Below, one piece after another: positions 41,041 to 50,759 of a stretch of 64,000 bases of DNA. Source of the DNA: a bacterium. Lineage in GTDB: Bacteria; Electryoneota; Electryoneia; Electryoneales; Electryoneaceae. How positions within the stretch are numbered: the first letter of the stretch is position 1; the number at the start of each line of letters is the position of its first letter. The notes under the pieces were generated by a model that was not told where the DNA came from, made no database searches, and saw only the letters and a program-made list of their open reading frames with translations. The DNA is taken from assembly GCA_020444265.1 (NCBI GenBank), contig JAHLLH010000003.1:186001-250000 (forward strand), given 5' to 3'. Made by a program: the position numbers and the translations under genes.

Positions 41041-44000
41041 TTATTTCACAAAGACAACCTTCCTCATCGCCTGCCACTCATTTCCAGCTTCCAACCGAAC
41101 AAAATAGACTCCCGAAGAACCCTGCGGTGTCCAGGATAGCATGTGGTAACCGGGTTGGAAGGGACGGTTGTCCGTCAGCGTGGCGACTTTGCGCCCGAGC
41201 AGATCGTAGACGACCGCTTTCAACGGCGCTGCATGAGGAACCGCCACGACCACATGAAGCGTCGGGTTAAACGGGTTTGGGTAGGCTGCACGGATAGCAA
41301 ACTCAGTTGGAAGTTGGTTGCCTGGGTCGCCAACGCTATCAATCACCCAGGTGACCTCCGCCGTGTTTGACGTGGCCGATTCGCCGAGATCGTGCAACGC
41401 TGAGACGCAGTAGGTATAGCTGCCTGCATCTTGCAGTGTGTCTGACCAGGCAGTTTCGTCGCCGGTGCCGATCAGGATCATCGAGCCGCCATTCATTGCA
41501 CGGTAGACACAAAACTCCTGGAACTCATCCAGTTCATCCACCATCGGCTGATCCGGGGTGTCATCCGGGTTGCTGTCAGGGACCAGTTTGCCTTCACGGT
41601 TGCCTTCGTGGTCATCACCGCGGCCCCATACACGAGCCTCATTGACCCCCTCCTCAAACAACCATGTCAGCGAAACCACACCAGTTTCATCGTCCAGGCT
41701 CGCGCTCAAACGATAGGGTGCGTTGAGCGGCTGGTTGCTGCCCGCAACAAAGGTGATGGTGAATCCATTCGTGATCTCGTTGGCGTTTGGGTCGTACTCT
41801 GAACCCTCTTCCGCAAACATGTACTGGATACCATCGGTTTCCGTCGGTGACTCAATCCCCACTGTCCCGTCCTCATCGAAGGATGTACTGATACTGTTGT
41901 ACTGGAAGACAATTTTTCCATCACCGGTTGGGGTTTCGTGCACGGCTGGATCGTAAAAGATGACCTGGAAGGTTTCCAGTGCGGAGGCTGGGCTCCACTG
42001 TGGAACACTACTGTACTCAACGATAAAACGTCCGTTTTCCTCGTCATACCATTCGAAGACTCCGCCAAAATTCGGTTCTTCAGGATTGAGGTCCTCCCAG
42101 AAGGGGGCGAGCATCGCGGAGGGGCCATCTTCATTCGGGATGCCGGAGTTCGAGTAGTCATCTTCAGTGGTTGCGCCCATCGAAAGCCAGCCATTGGAGC
42201 AGATGCTGATCGAAGAGAAACTCTCCCCGTAATAATGAAAGTCAAAGGGGAGCTGACGAGCAACTACCTGGTCATCTTCGTCGATTCCTACATCTGTACC
42301 AGAACCGCCGGAGGCCGGATCAAGTTCTACCCATTCAAATGGTGTCGCCCAGCCGCCATCGTGCATGTCGTACGCCATGTAACCGTACGCATCCGGCCCA
42401 CTCGGAGCAAACAGGGGATCGCCAACGAGTAGTTCCATCTCGCTCGAGGCGGAGCAGTTGTCATTGCCAAGGGTCAGCAGCAGGCGGACTGTGTGATCCT
42501 GGGGAGTGGTCGGGGAGATGGAGATGGTGTAGGTGAGCATTGTACCGGTACTCGGTTGCATCTCCTCGATCTCGACATCTTCGGATGTCACCGTGATGTT
42601 CGGATCAAGGCTGAAAAGTGAAGCATTCGCAGCATAGAACGGCGCGACACCGGAGTTGGTGGCCTGGAAAATCAAATCAACTGTTTCACCTGGATCCGGC
42701 CAATTGTTGCCGTTCCCGGTCGGGTCCTCGATGGTCACAGGTCCTGTCGCTACCTCAGGTGCAGAGATGGGCAGGTTGACCGATGAATTCCAGGTTGTCT
42801 CACCATTTGCCACCGCAACAATTAGACGGCAGATGGTGCCATTTGGTGTGGAGGGGGAGACTTGGACCGTGAAGCCATTCTCGACCATCCCCTGGGCACC
42901 TGCTTCGATATCGGAAACATCGGCTGTTGCTTGAACGATGGTCAGATAGTTGTCCTCGCAGGAGATGGTGGCATCAAGGTCGGTTGCAGCATCGACGCCG
43001 ACATTCTCAAGCATCAGCGACAGGATAACAGTTTCTCCGCAATCAATACTGCCGTTTTCGTTCCACTGTTCAGCATCGTCAAACGCCACATCATCCGCAA
43101 CCACGTAGGGTCCATCCGATGCCGTTATCGGCACTTCGATGGACTGCGGGGCGATGTTCGGTCCGGTGATGGTGATCAACAAGTTTCCTGGCTGACTCGG
43201 TGCTGTGGGAAGTGTGATAGCGATAGAACCGGATTCGTCCAGGTAGCCGCTCGCGGCCACCTCTGGTTCCATGTCAGACCGCACGGAAACCAGCGCCCAG
43301 GAAGGAACGTCCGCTGTGGTGATGGAGAGATCTGTCATACCAAGGAAGAAGGCGCCGGGAGCATCGACCACCACCGCCTGTGGAGGAGTAGTCCAGATGT
43401 CGAGTGATCCATCTCCCATGATGTTGTACATCTCAAAGTATCTACGGACCGAGGGTGTGCTGCCATAATGCTCGAGCAGTTCGAGCTTGGCATAGTCTAC
43501 CATGCCATTGATCCAGGTCAGGTTGTACGTATCCCCGGGGGTCTCGTTTGCAAAGAGCGCCTCGTAGACACGGCGCTCCATGATGTCATCCTCATCCCAG
43601 TAAGAATTGACCGAGGAGCCCATGAAGGCGACAGCACCGTTGTCCGTCCGGACCCAGGTTTCCGCGAAGCATTCATCATCGGTGAAGGTCCCGGTGACAC
43701 AAGCATAGGACTGGACAAAGGGGTAAACCGTATTGGTCAACGCTTCCACATCGCTCTGATGAAATTCAGGACCGTCGGCCCAGTAATCCGTCGCGCCATG
43801 CCCGGAATAGGTGCTCAGCAGACGGCCTGCATTGTGGCTTGCGGTCACATCGGACGTGGTCGCGTTGTAGGTCACCTGGTAGAGACGATCATACTCGTAT
43901 CCAAGCGGGTCGAGATAGCTGTTGATGACGGAGTTGTGCGTGCCTTCGCTGATGTTGTAATTGTCGACGGATGCCATGAAGACGGCATGGTTGATCCAAT

Positions 44001-45123
44001 CGTCACCACCCTCCCAGGTCGCCTGATCATGCTGAAGGATTTTCGCGACCATGTTTTCGAGGTCGGTCAGATTGGCGGCCGGGAGACGGCTGATGCCGAG
44101 ATCAGGGATATAATCGTTGCCATCAAGCTGGGCATAATTCAGGTCAGTGGCGGGATTGCCTTCGCCGGATCCTGTCCAGTGTGGGATGCCTGGTGTGTCG
44201 CCGATCAGCATGACAAAACTCGGCGGGATATCGCCATTATCATACTGCTCCTGGATGTAGCTCTTGATCTGGGTAGTGGAGCTGCCAATGTCAGAGGTGG
44301 TTACAACATCAACGATAAAACCGCGTTGACGTTTCCACTCGACCAACGGCTCGATTGCTTCCAGGTAGGAATTGTTGTCCTCCGAGATAATCAGGACACC
44401 AAGCGATGCCGGTAGCTCGTCCAGATCATCCAGCGGATCACCGGTCAAACGGTTGAGAAGCTGCCGGAGTTGCGGGGTGGTGTAGCGCTGCGCACGGCGT
44501 TCCGTTTCAACCAGGTCACCACCAGCCGAAGTGACTGTGAGTTGAAGCTCAGGGGCGATTCGTAGTTCACCCTCAGCAGGATTCACTTGCACTGGGGCCA
44601 CCTCGATCAGGGCCAGGGTGTGACCACGAAGCGAGACCTCGTCTACGACCTGCGCGATAGGTGTGCCGCCAAATCCTCGTTGCGAATAAGCCGCTTCGTT
44701 GATCACAAAGGGAGCGGGTGCCCTCAAGCTTTTGTCGCGAGGGGGTTGAACCGGCATAAGATGGTCCGCGCCAAGCTGATCGAGCGTATAGGACTGCCAT
44801 ACTGGCTCGCTGGCAGAGACTGTGACTGTCGCACCGTAGGGAACTTCAATCCAAGTACGCCAGACCGGGAGTTGCGGTTCACCGATCTGCCCGGAGACCG
44901 CGCTTCCTGCCCAATGCAGGGTCGCGTAATCGTTGCCATCCCGGGATTGTACATCCACCTCAATCGAGGGAAGAACATGCTGAATGTCGATACTCGCACT
45001 TGAGAATCGTTGCTGAGTCAAATCCGGTTCCTCGGCATTGCCCGAGGTCGTGAGATGTAATTGCGCCGCTTGTAGAGGTAATACAAAGAGGAGCAGCGGG
45101 AGGAGGAACCTGGGGGTACGCAT
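41041..45123 (-). CDS. Gingipain-like C25 cysteine peptidase, T9SS-sorted
   Basis: This 1360-aa secreted protease has a signal peptide (MRTPRFLLPLLLFVLPLQAA). A propeptide-like beta region (about 30-225) precedes the C25 catalytic domain (about 235-590). Visible landmarks are LGVLIISEDNNSYL, FVMLIGD and DLGISRLPAAN, the catalytic histidine H442 in YSGHGA and the cysteine C475 in SYACVTGTF. Ig-like/CARDB-type modules follow (about 590-900), then a module around 930-1130 (FHYYGESFSSISICSNGWLSMG), a fibronectin-like segment and the T9SS sorting domain. Gingipains are the model T9SS cargo. I use ATG 45121-45123, which has GGAG upstream, rather than an earlier in-frame ATG before the signal peptide. 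It is likely a major extracellular protease, specificity unknown. Confidence 0.92.
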   Translation of the reverse strand: MRTPRFLLPLLLFVLPLQAAQLHLTTSGNAEEPDLTQQRFSSASIDIQHVLPSIEVDVQSRDGNDYATLHWAGSAVSGQIGEPQLPVWRTWIEVPYGATVTVSASEPVWQSYTLDQLGADHLMPVQPPRDKSLRAPAPFVINEAAYSQRGFGGTPIAQVVDEVSLRGHTLALIEVAPVQVNPAEGELRIAPELQLTVTSAGGDLVETERRAQRYTTPQLRQLLNRLTGDPLDDLDELPASLGVLIISEDNNSYLEAIEPLVEWKRQRGFIVDVVTTSDIGSSTTQIKSYIQEQYDNGDIPPSFVMLIGDTPGIPHWTGSGEGNPATDLNYAQLDGNDYIPDLGISRLPAANLTDLENMVAKILQHDQATWEGGDDWINHAVFMASVDNYNISEGTHNSVINSYLDPLGYEYDRLYQVTYNATTSDVTASHNAGRLLSTYSGHGATDYWADGPEFHQSDVEALTNTVYPFVQSYACVTGTFTDDECFAETWVRTDNGAVAFMGSSVNSYWDEDDIMERRVYEALFANETPGDTYNLTWINGMVDYAKLELLEHYGSTPSVRRYFEMYNIMGDGSLDIWTTPPQAVVVDAPGAFFLGMTDLSITTADVPSWALVSVRSDMEPEVAASGYLDESGSIAITLPTAPSQPGNLLITITGPNIAPQSIEVPITASDGPYVVADDVAFDDAEQWNENGSIDCGETVILSLMLENVGVDAATDLDATISCEDNYLTIVQATADVSDIEAGAQGMVENGFTVQVSPSTPNGTICRLIVAVANGETTWNSSVNLPISAPEVATGPVTIEDPTGNGNNWPDPGETVDLIFQATNSGVAPFYAANASLFSLDPNITVTSEDVEIEEMQPSTGTMLTYTISISPTTPQDHTVRLLLTLGNDNCSASSEMELLVGDPLFAPSGPDAYGYMAYDMHDGGWATPFEWVELDPASGGSGTDVGIDEDDQVVARQLPFDFHYYGESFSSISICSNGWLSMGATTEDDYSNSGIPNEDGPSAMLAPFWEDLNPEEPNFGGVFEWYDEENGRFIVEYSSVPQWSPASALETFQVIFYDPAVHETPTGDGKIVFQYNSISTSFDEDGTVGIESPTETDGIQYMFAEEGSEYDPNANEITNGFTITFVAGSNQPLNAPYRLSASLDDETGVVSLTWLFEEGVNEARVWGRGDDHEGNREGKLVPDSNPDDTPDQPMVDELDEFQEFCVYRAMNGGSMILIGTGDETAWSDTLQDAGSYTYCVSALHDLGESATSNTAEVTWVIDSVGDPGNQLPTEFAIRAAYPNPFNPTLHVVVAVPHAAPLKAVVYDLLGRKVATLTDNRPFQPGYHMLSWTPQGSSGVYFVRLEAGNEWQAMRKVVFVK

Positions 45124-45400
45124 AAGAACTCCAAACTGGTAACCGTTTCGCAATAACGTTCTATCCTTCACAAGGTACGGCGGGACCATTTGGAACCCAA
45201 CATGTTAGGCGTGTCGAATTGTTCGAGACTACATTATACAAATCAAGTGAACTCTTTGGTTTTATTGGAGGAACGTGTCTAAAAGACTGGAATACTTAAG
45301 AGTTGCGAGTGGGAGTAGGAATGCGCAAGTTAGAATCGATCCTGTTTCTACCGCCACGAGATAGCCTTAGATGGCAGCTTAAACACTTGCTGGAGGACCG

Positions 45401-45841
45401 ATGTCACGTATCACGCTGACAAAATCGATCGACGCTCCCCTTGAACTGGTATTCCGCACCATCGCTCACATCGAAGAGTTCGCCGAAGCAGTCCCTGAAA
45501 TCGTAAACGTCGAGTTCCTCAGCGCGGAACGCACAGGAGTCGGGACAAAGTTTCGTGAAACGCGGCACATCCGGAAACGTGAAGCATCCACCATCCTCGA
45601 GGTGACTGAGTACGAGGAAAATGAGCATGTCAGGATCGTTTCCGAGGTTTCCGGCACAATCTGGGACACCATCTTCCGTGTCCGTCAGCAAGCGGGCGGC
45701 ACACTACTCAGCATGGAGATGGAAGCACGCACCGACAAAGTGATCAACAAGATCCTGAACACTCTGTTCGGTGGCATAATCAAGCGAGCGATCGCAGCCG
45801 ATCTGGATGCGGTAAAAGCATTCTGCGAACGAACGAAATGA
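45401..45841 (+). CDS. SRPBCC-family (polyketide cyclase/START-like) protein
   Basis: This 146-aa cytoplasmic protein has the SRPBCC fold pattern. It begins ITLTKSIDAPLELVFRTIAHIEEFAEAVPEI, continues with a strand-rich middle (GTKFRETRHI and VRIVSEVSGTIWDTIFRV) and ends in a long amphipathic helix (IKRAIAADLDAVKAFCERT). Such proteins bind hydrophobic ligands; the ligand is unknown. GGAGG lies before the ATG. It stands alone between exported-peptidase genes. Confidence 0.82.
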   Translation: MSRITLTKSIDAPLELVFRTIAHIEEFAEAVPEIVNVEFLSAERTGVGTKFRETRHIRKREASTILEVTEYEENEHVRIVSEVSGTIWDTIFRVRQQAGGTLLSMEMEARTDKVINKILNTLFGGIIKRAIAADLDAVKAFCERTK

Positions 45842-46237
45842 GGATGATTCAATCGCACTGGGATACTACAGGTTTTCCTGCAAGAGTAGTAGAACAAGAC
45901 TCGCCAATTGGGAATAAGCTCCGGACAATACCTTTCCCTTGTAGCGATTTAATGATTCGGGATAGTGTTGGAATCCCGCGTACTCCTTAGGTATAACAGT
46001 TAGTTAGACAGGTTGCCTCGCAACAGATATCAGCAATGGTTTGCTTCACGAATACCTGTTACGCAATTTCGGGTTTGGGTTGATATTGATGGTATATGTT
46101 TTGCACAATGTAGATCTGAGCCGATTGTTGCCGTGAACGATACGCTTTCCCCGCATTGAGATGTGCAATGATCCGATACGATCTGATCAGTGTACTTTCT
46201 CGCGCGAAAAGTTCATGGTTTTGCGGGGGAACGATCT
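45842..46237. other. Intergenic region without visible features
   Basis: In these 396 fairly AT-rich bases I find no supported gene and no strong repeat. It presumably holds the promoter of the carboxypeptidase gene. Confidence 0.5.
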
Positions 46238-48490
46238 ATGCCGACCATGAAACGGTCTACTGCCAGTAAACTCTTCTCTACTTTCGCTTGTGTAACTGTC
46301 CTGCTTCTACTCTTCACACTCAGTGCCACCGCCACACCCCTCCTGCGAGTAACACTTCCGGACGAAGCCGCCAGGATAAGGCTTCAAGCTTTAAACCTTG
46401 ATGTGGTCTGGTGGGACCGGGAGTACGCCGATGTAATTGGCTGGGAGGTCGAAGAAGCCACACTTCGCGAGCAGGGATTCGCCTTTGAGGTGGAAACCCC
46501 TGACCTGGAAGCATTTTACGCCAGTCGTCTGGATACCGACTTGGATGATATGGGGGGATATGCCACCCTTTCCGAAATCGAGGACTGGATGTGGCAGGTC
46601 TACGCGGATCATCCTTCGCTGATCAGCGAACCCGTTGTCATTGGGTACTCCCTCGAAAACCGTCCGATCTATGCATTTAAAGTCTCAGACAATCCTGAGC
46701 AGGATGAGATTGAACCTGAGCTGTGGGTGAATGCAGCGATCCATGCGCGTGAGGTCATCACTCCGCTGATCGTGATGACGTTTGTCGACTCCTTGACGAA
46801 TTACTACGAGACGGATGATCGTTGCCGAGCAATTGTCGATGACCGAGAATTGTGGATTACTCCCGTTTTAAATCCCGATGGCTACGCATGGAATGAAATC
46901 ATTGCGCCTGATGGTGGCGGCCTTTGGCGCAAGAACCGTCGTGGCGATGGGGAGACCGTCTGGGGGATTGACCTGAACCGGAATTTCCCGATCCGTTGGG
47001 GGCAGACCGCTGGGGGTGCTTCACATTCTCACCACGATCAAACTTATTGTGGTGCTGAACCCGGAAGTGAGCCTGAAACACAAGTGATGATGGACTTTTT
47101 TAACAGCCGAAGGTTTCGAAGTGTCCTTCATTACCATTCGTATACGAACGTGATATACACCCCCAGCGGGATAGGATGGGGAGCTCCTTACGAATCCGCA
47201 GTTTATGCCCTTGCAGGTGAATACATGACCAGTCACCTCGGATGGGATACCGTTTTTGGGGGAGTTAGCGGTGGATTCTGTGATTGGGTGGACAGCCAGG
47301 CAGACTACACAGCCTTCGCTTTCCTCTTTGAGGTGGGTGGTCAACAAGATGGTTTCTGGCCCAGTGCTGAAAGACGACCGGTTTTAATTGATGAGCAGCA
47401 GGAACCACTCTTTCGCTTCTGTGAGTTGGGTGCAGATCCATACGGGGCAGGGATGCCGGTTGCACCTTTTGCAACCCTGCCAGATACCAGTGCTGAGGAG
47501 TTCACCCTCACCTGGGATCCGTCCAACAATCTTCCTGCGTCCGGCTACCTGATGACCGATGTTGGCCAACTTGTTGAGGAAGGAATTATCGATGACGTGG
47601 AAGTGGAAGGGCATTTCTCGTGGGAGATGCAGGGATTCGAGGTCACAGACGTTGATGCAGCTTCCGGAACCTATGCTTATGCCAGTATTCCCGGCCCTAA
47701 CCGGACCAATTCGCTGACATCCATCGACTACTTCGGTGTAGAGGAAGGGGACCAGTTCACCTTCGCTATCTTCTATGATACCTTCCCCGATAGCGATTTT
47801 GTAGCGGTCCAGGTCCGTGAGCGCGGTGGGGTGTTCCGAAACATTGGCGGCAATCTTTCTACCGAAGGTAATGGCTGGATTCGTGGTACGTCGGATGGCT
47901 GGCAGAGTGCCGAGTTCCCCCTCGACGACTACGTTGGAAAAGAGGTAAAAGTCCGTATCGAGTATCGGACTACACCTACAAACGAGGGGACCGGCGTTCG
48001 GGTGGATAACCTGTCGCACGCCAATCGCTACACACTCCTCGAATCCGACCTTGATGTCTATGAGCTGGACGTTGAGTTTGAGGATATCGAGGAACCACTG
48101 GCAACCGGTTTCATCCTGCGGGGCAGCAATTATGTCGGAAGCAAAGGGAGGTGGGGCGAAGCAGTTCGGACACTGATTTGGCCGGAAGGCTTTGTCAGTG
48201 TTGAACGTGATAATCAGGTTCCGATAAGCTTTAGCCTGTCCCATGCAACTCCGAACCCATTCAACCCTACTACTTCGTTCCAGGTGACTCTCCCCAGAGA
48301 AGAGTGGTTGCGGGTCGAACTGGTGAACATCCTTGGCCAACGAGTGGCATTGTTCCATGATGGTGTGCAAGCTGCAGGGAGGCACACGATCACTCTGGAT
48401 GGTAACGGTCTGGCAAGTGGTATCTACTTCATCCGGGCATCTACCCAATCACATACACCCTTGATGCAGAAAGTGCTTCTCTTGCGCTAA
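46238..48490 (+). CDS. M14 zinc carboxypeptidase, T9SS-sorted
   Basis: This 750-aa exported peptidase removes C-terminal residues. After the signal peptide (to about residue 33) comes a short pro-region and the M14 domain (about 105-410). Zinc ligands are H169 and E172 (HAREVITP) and H300 (LHYHSY). The substrate-binding arginine is R248 in DLNRNFP, and the catalytic glutamate is E365 in FLFEVGG. All active-site residues are present. A beta module with a jelly-roll look (about 470-640) and the T9SS sorting domain (ATPNPFNPTTSFQVTLP ... ASGIYFIRA) follow. I choose ATG 46238, behind GGGGGAAC. It is a surface or secreted enzyme acting with the neighbouring peptidases. Confidence 0.92.
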   Translation: MPTMKRSTASKLFSTFACVTVLLLLFTLSATATPLLRVTLPDEAARIRLQALNLDVVWWDREYADVIGWEVEEATLREQGFAFEVETPDLEAFYASRLDTDLDDMGGYATLSEIEDWMWQVYADHPSLISEPVVIGYSLENRPIYAFKVSDNPEQDEIEPELWVNAAIHAREVITPLIVMTFVDSLTNYYETDDRCRAIVDDRELWITPVLNPDGYAWNEIIAPDGGGLWRKNRRGDGETVWGIDLNRNFPIRWGQTAGGASHSHHDQTYCGAEPGSEPETQVMMDFFNSRRFRSVLHYHSYTNVIYTPSGIGWGAPYESAVYALAGEYMTSHLGWDTVFGGVSGGFCDWVDSQADYTAFAFLFEVGGQQDGFWPSAERRPVLIDEQQEPLFRFCELGADPYGAGMPVAPFATLPDTSAEEFTLTWDPSNNLPASGYLMTDVGQLVEEGIIDDVEVEGHFSWEMQGFEVTDVDAASGTYAYASIPGPNRTNSLTSIDYFGVEEGDQFTFAIFYDTFPDSDFVAVQVRERGGVFRNIGGNLSTEGNGWIRGTSDGWQSAEFPLDDYVGKEVKVRIEYRTTPTNEGTGVRVDNLSHANRYTLLESDLDVYELDVEFEDIEEPLATGFILRGSNYVGSKGRWGEAVRTLIWPEGFVSVERDNQVPISFSLSHATPNPFNPTTSFQVTLPREEWLRVELVNILGQRVALFHDGVQAAGRHTITLDGNGLASGIYFIRASTQSHTPLMQKVLLLR

Positions 48491-48513
48491 ACTGTGCAGT
48501 TTGACCACATGAT

Positions 48514-48548
48514 AGAAGCCCCGGATTCCAAGTGAATCCGGGGCTTCT
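48514..48548. terminator. Bidirectional terminator hairpin
   Basis: AGAAGCCCCGGATTC (48514-48528) pairs perfectly with GAATCCGGGGCTTCT (48534-48548) over 15 bp. It lies between the convergent M14 and S9 peptidase genes. Confidence 0.85.
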
Positions 48549-48572
48549 TGTGAAAAGCACAGTTGCTGTCTC

Positions 48573-50597
48573 TTACTTTCCAAGCACGTAGCGGTCCATC
48601 CAGGCATGATCCCACTGCACCTTCGCCAAGCGGTGCGTGTACTTGGTCAAGTTGTGCCCTGCGCCTGGATAGATGACCAACTCGACCGGAACGTCCAGGT
48701 AACGATAAAGGACACGGTGCAGTCCCTTGCTGTGGGTAACGGGCACTCGCGGATCGTTCTCGCCGACATGGATCAGGACAGCCGTCTTGATGCCAGGTTT
48801 TAACGAATAGAGTGGGGAAGCCTTCTGGTATTCCTCCGGGTTTTCCCAGGGAAGACCTTCCGCGAAGTTGATAACATGACCCGGGGTGTCTTCCTCGAGG
48901 AACTGGACAGTCATATCCAGTACGCCTGCTCCGCTGCTGGCCGCTTTGAAACGGTTGCTGGAGATCAGAGCATTGGTCAGGAAACCGCCATTGCTCCAGC
49001 CGGACACCGCCATTCGTTCAGGGTCAACAATCCCATCCTCGATCAGGGCATCAACACCCGTCATGATATCGGTGACATCGCGATCATTCTCGTGCCCGAT
49101 CAGGTCGGTCATGAAATCATCACCGTAGCCTGTCGATCCACGATAATTCGGCGAGAGCATCGCGTAGCCCTTTGCCGCGAAGGAAGCGCGGCCATAAATC
49201 CAAAGCTGGAAGCAGAAGGGTTCTGCGGAGGTCGGACCGCCATGCAGGGCGAGCAGAAGCGGAAGCTTGGTCTTGCCATCGTAATCCGGCGGAAGCTCGA
49301 GAATACCCTCGACCGTATCGCCTTCCGCGCCGACCCATTTATAGATGGAGGTTTGCGGGAGTTTCCAGCTGTCGACCTGTGGGTTGAGGTGGGTCAGACG
49401 GTCGAAACGGCCCTTCTTGTAGTAAACGATATCCTGGTAGTAGATCAGCGTACTCTGGTAGGCGATCAGGTCGCCACGACTTCCCGCGAAATCATAGCCA
49501 CCGACCACAACATCGCCGGGGGTCAGGTTGCTGGTCTCGTCGCTGGTGAAGCTTGCGCTGTAGATATGAGTGCGTGCGTGATAGTCGCCGAGGTAGGTTA
49601 CCGATTTGCCATCCGGTGTCCACTGGATGCCACCCATCACGGAGACATCATCGGGACGATTCAGCTTACGGATCGCAACATCCGTCAGCCCACCGGCGAG
49701 GTCCGTTGCGAAGACCCAGGCGGGGTAGCCATCAAAGTCGATGTTCCACGCCAGCTTGTGACCTTTCTCAGACCAGGCGAGGTTGCCAAGCCAGCCGTAC
49801 GGCGAGGGCGCATCTTCGCGCCATTGCTTGTCCGGCAGGGTGGTCAGATCGCCTGTTGCAGTGTCGAGTACCTGCACGATGGACCAACCTTCGGCGGAGA
49901 CATTGTGCTCGTTGGGAGTGGTCAGCATCGCCACGTACTTCTGGTCGCCCGAGACGGCAAATTCGGAGATGAAACGGCCTGGGTCAGCGATCATTTCGCT
50001 GCGCCAGGTCGTTAGGTCGAGACGATGGAGCTCGGTTACCTCATCAATCCCGTGGCCGAATTCAAGATCGTTTTTGTAGCGGCTGCGCAGCTCACGGAAA
50101 TCATCGATCATCTGCTCACGGGCGACCGTGTAATAAATGCTGCTGCCATCTGCTGCCAGTTCAAAGGAACCGATCCCATCACCAACCTTGGTGACAGCTT
50201 GCAGGTTGCTGCCATCTGCATGGATCCGCCAAACCTGAGCTGTGCCATCCTGCGGTGGCTGAGTGGCACCTTCCTGTAGGTAGCGACCGATGAAATAGAT
50301 CATCTCGCCATCAGGTGTCCAGCGAGGGTGGTTCTCATTTTTTGCGCCAAAGGTCAGGCGACGGATCTCTTTTGACTTGTTGTCGAGGATGTAGATGTCG
50401 TTGAAACGACCATCTACTTCCTTGTCCCAACGCAATTCGACGTACGCCGTCTGGGATCCATCCGGCGAAACCACCACATCACTCAGGAAAATCTGGGTGA
50501 AGTAGTCTTCCGGTTGGATCGTATGGGTGCGCTCTGTGGCACCAGCCATGCAGGCCAGACCGAGCAACAGCATGACAAGAATCAATCGCGATTTCAT
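48573..50597 (-). CDS. S9 family prolyl-oligopeptidase-type peptidase (exported)
   Basis: This 674-aa protein has a signal peptide (MKSRLILVMLLLGLACMAGA). An N-terminal beta-propeller (about 30-400, WD40-like repeats such as GSQTAYVELRW and HPRWTPDGEMIYFIG) precedes a C-terminal alpha/beta hydrolase domain (about 410-674). The catalytic serine is in SGWSNGGF, the aspartate in VGENDPRVP and the histidine in PGAGHNL. The preceding ALHGGPTSAEPF supplies the oxyanion region. It resembles dipeptidyl/acylaminoacyl peptidases of the S9B/S9C type. It has no T9SS domain, so it is probably periplasmic and may finish degradation of imported peptides. GGGGGAATCCC precedes the ATG. Confidence 0.92.
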   Translation of the reverse strand: MKSRLILVMLLLGLACMAGATERTHTIQPEDYFTQIFLSDVVVSPDGSQTAYVELRWDKEVDGRFNDIYILDNKSKEIRRLTFGAKNENHPRWTPDGEMIYFIGRYLQEGATQPPQDGTAQVWRIHADGSNLQAVTKVGDGIGSFELAADGSSIYYTVAREQMIDDFRELRSRYKNDLEFGHGIDEVTELHRLDLTTWRSEMIADPGRFISEFAVSGDQKYVAMLTTPNEHNVSAEGWSIVQVLDTATGDLTTLPDKQWREDAPSPYGWLGNLAWSEKGHKLAWNIDFDGYPAWVFATDLAGGLTDVAIRKLNRPDDVSVMGGIQWTPDGKSVTYLGDYHARTHIYSASFTSDETSNLTPGDVVVGGYDFAGSRGDLIAYQSTLIYYQDIVYYKKGRFDRLTHLNPQVDSWKLPQTSIYKWVGAEGDTVEGILELPPDYDGKTKLPLLLALHGGPTSAEPFCFQLWIYGRASFAAKGYAMLSPNYRGSTGYGDDFMTDLIGHENDRDVTDIMTGVDALIEDGIVDPERMAVSGWSNGGFLTNALISSNRFKAASSGAGVLDMTVQFLEEDTPGHVINFAEGLPWENPEEYQKASPLYSLKPGIKTAVLIHVGENDPRVPVTHSKGLHRVLYRYLDVPVELVIYPGAGHNLTKYTHRLAKVQWDHAWMDRYVLGK

Positions 50598-50759
50598 GGG
50601 ATTCCCCCGTTAGGACTCGTATCGTTTGTTCAGAGGGAAAGTACAATCTCTGGAAGTGTCGAGCAATTTATAGCTCGATGCATCTTTGTAAGGGTTTACA
50701 TTAATCGCCTACCCATTTCACGCGTCAGTCATGTTGGGGGACGAGAACCTGGAGGAGTG

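Noticed and set aside
48876-50015. Long open frame antisense to the S9 peptidase, and similar frames at 1158-2087, 18266-19198, 20870-22174 and 43468-44415
   Set aside because: All overlap convincing genes on the other strand and show no recognisable protein features.
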